Shown here in pieces: positions 1 to 12,200 of a DNA stretch of 64,000 bases. The translations under genes and the position numbers were made by a program. Within the stretch, counting starts at the first letter, position 1. Every line of letters starts with the position of its first letter. This DNA is from Atrina japonica (lineage: Eukaryota; Mollusca; Bivalvia; Pterioida; Pinnidae): the NCBI GenBank assembly GCA_030159075.1, contig BROG01000109.1:1201001-1265000 (forward strand), written 5' to 3'. Below the pieces are notes generated by a model, which was not told the origin of the DNA, made no database searches, and saw only the letters and a list, made by a program, of their open reading frames with translations.

Positions 1-62
1 TCAACTTTAGTCTCCCCATCAATATGTACATCATATTTAATGTTTACAAATTATAATTACAG

Positions 63-103
63 CTAACACACCCAAACCTCCAGCACTGATAGCAAGATTA
101 ATG
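63..103 (+). CDS. MROH1: MROH1 exon w1 (first visible exon)
   Basis: Acceptor ...attacag precedes 63 and donor gtaagt starts at 104. The exon begins with the last two bases of a split codon and reads NTPKPPALIARLM, which runs in frame into exon w2. It is short (41 nt), so the call rests on the borders, the phase match and the typical MROH1 context. The preceding exon is outside the window. Confidence 0.8.
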
Positions 104-110
104 GTAAGTT

Positions 111-204
<94 letters not shown>

Positions 205-3200
205 CCCCCTCTCTTCCCCCCCCTCCCTCCCTCTCAAAAAAGTTTTCACATCAATATCGACCATGACACAATGTATATAGTTCTACTATCATCCCCAATG
301 TTAAAAATACAATGAAACCCTCGCTAAAGATAACCCAGCTTAGGAGGGGAAATCATATTTGAGGCCACATTAATCAAGTTTTTTGTCTAAATTTCACTGA
401 TATATTATTTAATCATCAACCCCTGGATAATTAAATGGACTCTTCATTAAATTCAATCACATAGACCACTGTGAATGTATATGGTTCTATAGGGGATGAA
501 TGTAAAAATACAATGACAACACTCTTTAAAGAAACCCACTTAGGAGCCAAATAACCAGACCACAAATACTCATTTTTTTTAGGTATTTCTGATAATGTTT
601 TAAGGTCATCAACTGTAAATTAAATGGACTCTTCATTAAATCAGTTGACATAGACCGGTCAGATAGGTGGTCTTGATAGCAAGGTTCCACTGTAACACCT
701 CACTAACCAGACCACAGTTAGTCAGTCATTTAAATGGTCTTGATAGCAAGGTTCCACTGTAACACCTCACTAACCAGATCACAGTTACTCAGTCAGTTAG
801 GTGATCTTGATAGCAAGGTTCCACTGTAACACCTCACTAACCAGACCACAGTTACTCAGTCAGTTAGGTGGTCTTGATAGCAAGGTTTCACTGTAACACC
901 TCACTAACCAGACCACAGTTACTCAGTCAGTTAGGTGGTCTTGATAGCAAGGTTCCACTGTAACACCTCACTAACCAGACTGCAGCTACTCAGTTGGTTA
1001 TGTGGTTTTGATAGTGAGGTTCCACTGTAACACCTCGCTAACCAGACCGCAGCTAATCAGTCGGTTACGTGGTTCTGATAGTGAGGTTTCACCGTATATC
1101 TGTACTGTCTGCTTCTACAGCTTCACATATATTTTGTATATATTTGTTTTGATGCAGGTGTTAGCAGGCAGGCCTAAAAATAATCGGGAACGTGGCCTAG
1201 CGGTTTTGCAGCTTATGAAAGGATTGTCTCCAAATTTAAATGACAATATTGTGGAATTGTGGGATACTGTCATTCCTAAACTTATTCTATTTTTGGAAGG
1301 TAAGCATATTGGGATTTATATAATGTATTGAACCTTTTTCTGACTTTTAGATTTCCCTTTTATAACTTTAGATTAAACTTTTCCTGTATGTGTATCTTTT
1401 TTCTTTTAATCCTTACATTACCCTTCATGTTTTCATGTAAGCATATAGATATTTAAATGATTTCAGATTTTATAATCAAGTAATCAAGTATCAAAGCATT
1501 GGATTACATTTATATGAAAATAAAACGATTACCCTAGCAGGCTTAGTACTCAAACGAGTACTTATAACTCATCAACCCCTGAAAAACAATGGACTCTTCT
1601 GTAAATCAATGATAGGCCAGTCCAAATGTGTCTTTAGCATGCTTAGGGGTGAAAAAGTTAAGGAGAAATTCTCCCATACTGGTTTTATCCTCTCGGTGCC
1701 AATTTCTGATGGCAAAACAATGCTAGTACTCTCCGTAATACAGTAAAAACCTCTTTATAATGCCCCTCATTTCGTTTGCCACCTCACTCTATGCCCACAC
1801 AAAAGTCCACTTTTCCTATTTTCCCGATAATTTCATTTAAGGTTTCCATTTACCTATCACCAAATTCCTTTATAATGACAAATTTGGGCTGATTAAATGG
1901 TGACAGTGTAACAAGGTTTTACTGTATATTGTTACTACACATGTCACGTGTGATTTCTTGTATCAAATATATAACCATTTACCTTGTATACATTAGTTTT
2001 GGTTTCAGCTCTATCATTAATACAGTGGAACCAGTCTTGAGAGACCACTGTCGTAGAAGACCACCTGTCTATTGAGACCACTTTCTGAAAACCACTTGGT
2101 TCAGTAATCCTTTAAATAAAACCTGTTTTGAGAGACCACCTGTCTTTTAAGACCACCTTTCAGTGGCAGTAGGGGTGGTCTTTCAAGACAGGTTCCACTG
2201 TACTAATAAATCTATAAAATCTTGAATATCTGTACATAGTACAAGACAGGGTGAATATGTCTTTTGACATAAAATAGCGAAAATAACCGGGGGCGAAAAT
2301 TTTCGTGTATACAGTATAGAAAATTGGTCCTTTTTTTTTTTTGAGACAAAATTTTTGCCCTATGATGACATTGAAGTGGATATGTATAACCTTTGAGGTC
2401 TTTTATTTCATAGATGCAAGTAAAGAAGACACGTGGAACCAGAAGAACTGGGAAGATTTGACTCTTAAGGTAAGTCAACAAAACTGGAGTTTCTTAACTC
2501 ATTAGCCCTTGAAAAACAATGGACTCTTCCATTAATCAAAGATTTAGGCCAGTCCTAGTATCTTTAGAGGTGAATGAGTTAATGATTGAATGCATGTCAG
2601 AGGTTATTTATTGTCATTACGGATGCTGTTTGGGTGAAAGATAAATGGAATAGCACCCGCTATGGTCCCACCTTAAACAGGACCAGTCTCATCTTGATGG
2701 AACAGCAAAGTTCAGAGTAGAAGAGAGTAGACAGAGAGTATTTAAGATGTACAGTGAAACTTGTATTTAGGGGAGGACTGTTATTTAGGGGAGGTTCCTT
2801 AGGGACACAAACTTGTAAAACCTCCTTAGGGACACAAGAAATCAGGTCTTTATAGGGAGGTGGTCTTTATATAGAGGTTTGATTTGTACATAAATGGTAC
2901 TATTTGGGACAGAAAAAAAACGGTCTTTGTGACCAGGTGGTCTTTATATACAGGTGGTCGCTAAAGCAGATTTTACTGTATATCATGTCATGAATCAGTA
3001 TACATCTTTGTGTGATGTCATATGAGAAATGTCACTTATAGCTGATATTAACACTGTCTTCAATTTGACTGTTTGTTTTTGAAGTCGTGTTTCTCTGAGT
3101 GTAAAAATAGAAGATTCAATTCAGAATATTTTATGCAGAAAACTCAGGATTCATCGTGTGTTGTAAATTGCCATTCAATGCAAAGCTAGGATTACTCGAA

Positions 3201-6200
3201 TGTCTTTGCTTCAGATATTTGACTTGTCAGTTTTGCCTTTGTCTTAAATTGTCCCATGCATACTTCACACATTTGTTGGCAGACATCTTGTTTCTAGATT
3301 TTTCAACAGAATTTTGCTAAACTAAACACGTGTGGTAATTATGACACTCTCTCCTTAATACAGAGTTATTGCCCTTTGTTTTGTAAGGTTCTGATCATAT
3401 CACTTGCAATACCGTACCTTGTTTTGGGACTTTTATTCATATTCCTTGAAATATTTTAGGAAATAAAAGTAATATATCTTGTTAAATTTGATTGTAGCTT
3501 TTATCCAAGACTTTGGACGAAGTTGAGAATGAAGACTGGATCGCGGAGTTGGGAGAAAACTTCGGAACACAAGTCCCACTTTACAACTCTTATCCAGAAG
3601 AAAAGGTGAGTGTAAAGTTAGGTACAGTATTTCCCAGTGTAACACCAACATTTTGATACTATAAGTGGTGATTTAACATGCGGCAGGACAATCATACTCA
3701 GAGTTGTTGCTACATGTCGGAGCTACCTTTGTAGCTCCGGAGTTTCTTTTTCTGTTTAATGTTCAACCATGATTGAGGTAGTTACCCATGCTCACCCCTA
3801 GAGACAAGGTAGTTACCCATGCTCACCCCTACAGAAGAGACAAGGTAGTTACCCATGCTCACCCCTACAGAAGAGACTTGAGGTAGTTACCCATGCTCAC
3901 CCCTACAGAAGAGACTTGAGGTAGTTAGCCATGCTCACCCCCACAGAAGAGACTTGAGGTAGTTACCCATGCTCACCCCTACAGAAGAGATTTGAGGTAG
4001 TTACCCATGCTCACCCCTACAGAAGAGACTTGAGGTAGTTACCCATGCTCACCCCTACAGAAGAAACTTGAGGTAGTTATCCATGCTCACCCCTACAGAA
4101 GAGACTTGAGGTAGTTACCCATGCTAACCCCTACAGAAGAGACTTGAGGTAGTTAGCCATGCTCACCCCCACAGAAGAGACTTGAGGTAGTTACCCATGC
4201 TCACCCCTACAGAAGAGACTTGAGGTAGTTAGCCATGCTCACCCCTACAGAAGAGACTTGATGTAGTTACCCATGCTCACCCCTACAGAAGAGACTTGAG
4301 GTAGTTACCCATGCTCACCCCTACAGAAGTGACCTGAGGTAGTTACCCATGCTCACCCCTACAGAAGAGACTTGAGGTAGTTACCCATGCTCACCCCTAC
4401 AGAAGAGATTTGAGCAGTGGATCTGGGGTGCTTTGGCTGGTTTCAGCATCCTCCTCTCCCTGAGTCAGTTGACTTTTGGCTCATTGGGTCAATTGACATT
4501 TGGCTCCCTGGGTCAGTTGACTTTTGACTCCCTGGTTCAGTTGACATTTGGCTCCCTGGGTCAGTTGACATTTAGCTCCCTGGATCAGTTTACATCTTGC
4601 TCCCTGGGTCAGTTGACTTTTGACTCCCTGGGTCAGTTGACATTTGGCTCCCTGTGTCAGTTGACAGTTGACATTTAGTTCCCTGGGTCAGTTGACTTTT
4701 GACTCTCTGGTTCAGTTGACATTTGGCTCCCTGGTTCAGTTGACATTTAGCTCCCTGGATCAGTTAACATTTTGCTCCCTGGGTTAGTTGACTTTTGACT
4801 CTCTGGTTCAGTTGACATTTGGCTCCCTGGTTCAGTTGACATTTAGCTCCCTGGATCAGTTAACATTTTGCTCCCTGGGTTAGTTGACTTTTGACTCTCT
4901 GGTTCAGTTGACATTTGGCTCCCTGGGTCAGTTGACTTTTGATTCCCTGGATCAGTTAACATTTTGCTCCCTGGGTTAGTTGACTTTTGACTCTCTGGTT
5001 CAGTTGACATTTGGCTCCCTGGGTCAGTTGACTTTTGATTCCCTGGGTCAGTTGACTTTTGACTCTCTGGTTCAGTTGACATTTGATTCCCTGGGTCAGT
5101 TGACTTTTGATTCCCTGGGTCAGTTGACTTTTGATTCCCTGGATCAGTTAACATTTTGCTCCCTGGGTTAGTTGACTTTTGACTCTCTGGTTCAGTCATT
5201 TGTTAGTTGACATTTAGCTGCTTAACATTTTGCTCCCTGGGTTAGTTGACTTTTGTCTCCCTGGGTAATTGACATTTGACTCTCTGGGTCACTTGACATT
5301 TGGCTTCCTGCATCAGTTGACATTTGGCTCCCTGGTTCAACTGTGTGCTTTTGTACCAAGCTTCACAATTACCTATGTATGGCTGTAAATTATGCAGGTC
5401 TTTTTTATATTAAAAATTGGTAAATATGTGTATTTTTTGTTTTGAATGATGTTTTTACGCCACCCTCAACAATTTTTCATTTATATGATCATGGCCAGTA
5501 TTTAACGGTCGGGTAGAGAACTTGTTACAATGTACTTCAGAAAAGACCACTCGTACTCCATAAGTAAACTGGCAAACTTTCTTACAAAATCAGCGTAAGT
5601 CCCAGCCAGGCTGGAACTTTTGCTGAACAGAGGGGTGAGACTTCATGTTTAAAGAATTATGAAATGATTCATGATGATTGAAATCAGATTTTTTATTATC
5701 ATATTTTAAACTGTTTATATTTTTTTCAGAACTTTATATACAAATGTCTTGGAGTGATCATGAGAAAATCCACAAAAAAAGACTTTGTCACAAAGCATCT
5801 TGATGTTGTTTTTAATACCATCAAACACACAGACCAAGTTGAGAGAGAGGTCTGTATGATTTAGTTTCTTAGAAAAGTTTTTAAATTATTGTCCCTGGAA
5901 TTTTTTCAGATTCTTACCTCAAGGGTTGATAACAATTGTGCACTAATTTGATTTGTGATATTGCTAGATTTGAACGGAAGATATTTTCTTAAAAGGGCAT
6001 AATCTATAATTTTTTTTTCAATTTTTTTTCCATTTTACTGCATAGGTTGATAGACAATAAAAAGAGATATACACAGACATAAAGCATCTAAAAATTCTTA
6101 AATTCCAAAAATGTATTTGGTGAAAAGTGGTTGAGAAACCCAGGTTTGGCACTTTTTCAATTGCAATTGATTAACTCAACCTTACTATTTGTATATGAAT

Positions 6201-9200
6201 ACCACACTGGACCTGACCTCATTTTCACAAAATATACAGGAATATAAGATTGTTTATGCCTGTGTATAGCTCTTATTTGTTATTGTACATCAAGTACAAG
6301 TAGTAAAAGTAGAAAGCAACAACGGTTTTACAGTGAAACATACAACATGTACTGTAACCAATGGAAATATTTAGAATAGACTGAGTTCAGATTGTAGAAG
6401 ACCTTATTGGAACAGAAGAAGCATATGTATATATATATATATTTCACTGTGTGTATATTGTTATAAGACATATACAAATCATAGATCACTACCAATCTGT
6501 AAGTGATCAAGAGTAAAATGAGATATGATGAGAATAAACTACTGTCCACGCGGCATACTTCGGAAATTGGAAAATTGTCCACAGTTTTTATTATATCATC
6601 TATAACAGTCAGAAGATATTTAAAACCAATCATCCAATATCCACGGAAATAATTTTTGGTAGGCAGTTTCCCATGCTAAATTCAGGTTCATTCAAGTAGC
6701 CTGCTGAGACTAATTTTACGTTATGTACCTGTTGAAAATTGGAACCGTCTACATCTGACTTCATTGAGTACACACAGGAATTCCCTCCACAGCGGACGAC
6801 ATTATTTTAACATTGCGAATGACTACCCCTTCTCTATTTGAATCATTTTCGCTCAATCATTTGTATCGATAATGATGAGAAATAGTCATTAGATAACTTA
6901 TTTCAGCCATTGAAACCTTCATTATACACTATAATTCTGTTGCATTCGAAACATCAAAGATTTTCCAGTTTCTGAAGTGAGCTGTGCGGACAATAAATTT
7001 CATTTGCAGAGTACTAATATCTTTATATCTACATCTATTTATATCAGAAACATTTTATCAATTCAGAGTGCACATTACTCAGAATACACAACATGATCAA
7101 GTACAGTAAACCCTCTCTATACATTACCTCCGTTTTATTGGCCACCTCGCTTTAAGCCACAATTTTTTAGAGTCCACTTCTCTATTTTCCCGAGCCGGCC
7201 TGGCTCAGTCGGTAGCGCACTCAACTTTGGATCGTGAGGTCGTGAGTTCGAGTCCCGCCGGCGACAGGTTGGTTTTATGAGACAGTAAAAGCTCCCGTGT
7301 CACAGTAGGTGTTGGCCCCCTATAATGGCCGTTCGAGTTTTGAAGCCCTTCACCGGCATTTGGTGACGTCTCCTATGAAAATATTCTCGATACGTCAACA
7401 ATAAACAAACAAAAACAAACTCTATTTTCCCCTATAATTTCAGTTAAGATTTCCCTTAACATATCACCAAACCCCTTGATAACCTCAAATTTGGCTAAAC
7501 AAATGGTGGCATTATGTCAAGGTTTTACTGTAATATTAAAATATGTTGGGAACAGACTATTCGATGGTTTAAAGCAAATATCAGAATACACAAAATACAG
7601 AGATTATACTGTATTTCCAAAATATATCTTGTAGGGATGTGCCATTGCCATGGGATTTTGTGCTGCATCCCACCTAGACGCTGTACTGGGAAAGCTGGAA
7701 AGTGTGGCCAAAAATGATATGGTTCAGAAGCCATCTGGATTGTTTAAATTTATCAAGGTAGGTAACTACATGTAGGCATAGTAAAATCCATATAACCTGG
7801 CGGGCAGGAGTCCTTGTGAATCCTTTCTTGACCTGGACGAGTTTAAATATTAGTTTATGAAACGTAACGATATTAAAATTGCACCGGAAAGAGTTATTGT
7901 TCCTACTTGTCATCGAGTGTCCATTGAGGAATAAAATGTTTTTCTTGTGAAGCTCGTCATAAGCGAAAAGTGAGTAGAATCATCTGTATGATAGTCAAAA
8001 GGCTACTCCGCCCCCCACCAAGTAATGTGAATTGGGCAATATCAGACCAAGAAAAAGTTACCATAATTCCATTGTCACCCGTTATGTCTGTAGAATAAAT
8101 TTTGATTTTCGACATAATTATTAATTATTTCCCCGCCTTTTAACATTGTAAATCAGGTGTTATTCTGTTAAATGGTTTTGGCAGGGTCTTTGGTTACCGT
8201 TTGGGTTTCGGGTTTTTGCTATTTAGATTTGATGTATACATGATATTATATTGCAGGATAAATCGGAAGCAGATATTGAGAGGATAAAAGCCACTCTAAT
8301 GTTATGCTATGGTTTTGTGGCTCTTTTCTCACCGGTGTCTCTAATAGTTTCCAGGATGGAAGCCACGATTTTACGCAGCATCACGCCATATTTCTCCAAT
8401 GTGAAGGTAAGAAAGTGATAATTAATTGGCTGAAGATTGAGTTCTGTTTGTCAGTTGCAGATAGATGGATTGTAGATAGATCTCATTATATTGATATCTC
8501 TAAACTGGTCGAAGACCGGTAGCCAGCTAGGACCACTACCCGGCTACTGGTTGTAGCTGGCTACTGGTCTACTGGTCCTAGCTAGCTACTGGTGCTAGCC
8601 AGCTACTGGTCCTAGCCGGCTACTGGCCCTGGTCGTAGCTAGCTTCTGGTCCTAGATGGCCACTTGTTCTTGACCAGAACAGTATTTGGACAGAGTACAT
8701 GGCTTAATTTTCTTTAGGTAAAATTCATTTGAATGTTTAATTATCATCATCAATTTTATGTGAATTTCATATCAACTTTATATGTTTCATTGACAATGAA
8801 TTTTATGTTAAAACCTCACATGAATGGTAAAAAACCTATGTGAGAAGATGGAAAGTGTATGAAATAAATTTTGAATTGTTGATTAAAAAATCTTTTTTTT
8901 GAACTAAAAATAATTTGCATATGTATTTGACAGTGTCTGTATTTTCTGATTTAGATTAATTATTTTAAATGCAAAAAAAAAAAATGAAAAATGAAACTTA
9001 CACCATGCCAATCAAGATTGTCTGACTCCTCAATCTCTATTTCTATCAGTAACAATATGTTTTATGTAACCATGTTTCTGATTGGTGGATAAAACTATCA
9101 GTTTGGAGTTGAGTAAAATACATGAATAAATAAATAGATAAACAGATAAACAAATAATGCTTCATAGGCCATCTAAAATAAATTATCTGGTTCTCAGACA

Positions 9201-12200
9201 AATGCTTTTGAAAATGTGAAAATCCTAATATGGGAAGTGTTTTTACATTTTCTTTTTACTTTGAATCCGGAAATTTTCGCAGGACTTTATTTTTGCGAGA
9301 AAAAAAAACAGTTCTAAATTTATTCATGAGATATTTTTGCTATATTAAATATCCACTTTGTCATGCTATTATAATTCTACATTACAAAAGTTGTTTTCTG
9401 TACACCCGTGTTCTGATATCAACCATTATCTTCAAGTTCTCATTCTCTGGCTTAAATAAAGCATAAGAATATTATATTATGCCTTTTAGTTTCACATTTA
9501 GCACTAGGTTAGAAAATTGAGCGAGAATTTTATTTTCACGTGTGAGAGCTCTTGCAAAATTACGCGTTAATAAAATTCTTGCGAATAAAACAGGATTTAC
9601 AGTATGGATTAATGTTTTTACACAATTCAATATATACAGTGAAACCTGTATATAGGGGCCACCCAAGGGACTAGAAAATATTGACCTTTATGTGCAGGTG
9701 ACCCTTATACATAGGTTCAATTTAGTTGAAGTATGCAGTCAAGGTACTTGAAAAAACTGGCCCTTATAAACAGGTAATCCTTATATAGAGGTGGCTGCTA
9801 TAGCAGGTTTTACTGTACATGAAATTTCCTTTAAAATGTATGCATGTAACGGGTTCGTGTTATTTGTAGAAATAACAAATTCGTATGTTAGGTTCAGTAG
9901 TATAGATATGGCATCAGTATACAGTTACGCTACTTCTCTCTGAAGTGCGCTACATGGGCTGTTGTCCGAAAACAATACAAGTACCCGCCAAATATGACAA
10001 CCAACTAAAACAGTACAATTCCATGTTGAAGGTCACTATGGTCAGTATGTCCAAAATCTATGGTCACTATCAGTAATATTGTTAGTAGTGTGACATGCAA
10101 TGTGAATAGGATAAATGATCAGTTATATGCTGAAATAATAACTGTTTATACAGACGATGAGTTCTAAATTATAATTTTATTTATTTTATGCGTATGATAA
10201 AATTTTGACACTACCGCATGCATACATTATTGTTTAACTCACCGACCCCTGAAAAACATTGGACTCTTCTGCAAATCAATGACTTTGACCAGTCCAAATG
10301 TGTCTTTAGGGGTGAATGGGTTAATAGTATTTATGGAACTGACCTTTGATCAACATTAGAAATAAGTATGGACCACAGGTAGCTGATTTATTTTTAACCG
10401 ATCAACCCCTGTGGTTACATTTAGACTCACCCAAATCAATAAACTGTATGGTCTACTGTCATATTTCAGGGGTGAACAAGTTAATATCAAATGTAAAATC
10501 ATTTGGAAATTTGGATTTTATATTATACACCCCTGAATTCTGACAGTGGACTTTTCCATTCTTTGAAATGGATCAGTTCAAATGTGACTACAGGGGTCAA
10601 TGCGTTAGACTTGATTATCTGTTTGTGCATCAAATTGAGGGGACTATTATTTTTCGTTCAAAAATCATGCAGCATGAGAAAACAATCGACAGATCAAAAG
10701 TTCAGAGACAAGGCATTGTCTGAAAACCAGATATATTTTTTATTTGGCCTAATCTTTTGCCAAAAATGAAGTTCAAAGTTCAAAATGAAAATTTAGATTT
10801 GAATTTTTGTTTTTCTTATTCATTTCACTGTTTTTGTATGTTACATGTATGTATTGCTTACAGAAAGACTGCAACATTGAGCTAAGACGCAACATACTAC
10901 GAACAATTGAACTTTTTGCACTATCTCTGAGTCCAAAGGTTCTCCAAGAACACAATCCGAATTATATGTTTCCGCAGCGAGGGAAATACCTGAAATATTG
11001 CCAGGTACCCAGCTCATGTTCAGCTTGTTGCTTGCCTGCTGCCATGCATTTCTTTACAAATCTTAATCATCTGAATGTTTGAATGTATGTTTTAGGACAC
11101 AAGTGTAAAACAAAACCTGATACGAACTTTGGATTTGATTGGGAAAGCATTACATCCTGACCATCTGAAGACAGAGTATAAATTTAGCAATCGAGGCGAT
11201 TTTATCAACCACATGCAGGTACTTGTGTGATCTATATCGTAGAACTGCCATGCACACATCAGATTTTTCTTACGTCTACACGTGTGTGTAAACTGTTGTG
11301 GCTTCTATATTAGTTAGATTGTTTTCTCTTTTTATTAACACATCAGGTCTGTAATTAAAGACGCAACGTACTACAGACCTTTAATTACAGGATTCAGGTA
11401 TTGGAACTTTACGTCTTACACAAGTTTGGTTCTCTTACATTTTTGACATCTTCTGTGAAATATTCTTCTATTAAGAATAAGTTCAGGTTTCAGAGCAGCC
11501 CTGCAGGAAGCAGACAAAATTTTTTATATTTTAGCTTTTATATATAGCTAGTTTACGTTCAACATTTGTCATCCCATGGGGTACCTCCTTTGAGAGATTG
11601 CTTGTTTGGAAGTCATAATGTCATGGGTTAAAGGTCATTTCTCAGCATTGCATGTAGTAATCAGATACAGTTTTGTCCAGAGTGCCAAGTAAATACTGGT
11701 CAGTAAGTTGACAATGTATTTGTTGTGTGCGTCTGTTTATCTGTCTTTATTTGTAAACAAATTTTGTTTATTTCTGTTGTGAGTTTTTAAATACAATGCT
11801 TTGCAGTTTGGCCATACGTTTGTAAGAGGGATTTTGTAGTCGTTGTTCGATGTTATTGCATATTAGCTCACCTTATCTGAAGGTTCAAGTTGGCTTTTCC
11901 GATTGACTGGTGTCTGTTGCCTGTCTGTCTGTCCGTTAACTTTTTACATTTTTGACTTCTTCTCCAAAACAGATGAAGGGATTTTAATGAAACTTTACAG
12001 GAAGCAAGTGCTCTAGGTCTTCTGCCTAAGTTTGGTATTTAGCATGTACATTACCGGTATAAGGGTACTCCAAAATGTGAATCTTATGACCCTTAGGTCA
12101 AGGTTCTGTATGTAGATAGATGACCAATCAGCTACTTTCAGCTTCTTTCGCTATCCTTGTCATTGACTATCTGAAGCAGTACAGGGATTTCTTGTAACTT

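Noticed and set aside
4433..5199. Repeat proteins on both strands (81, 118 and 63 residues)
   Set aside because: All fall in the 24-bp minisatellite of an intron.
7192..7262. A genuine tRNA gene
   Set aside because: A and B boxes are present, but the sequence has SINE body and A-rich tail downstream and lies between 12-bp target duplications, so it is a retroposed SINE head.
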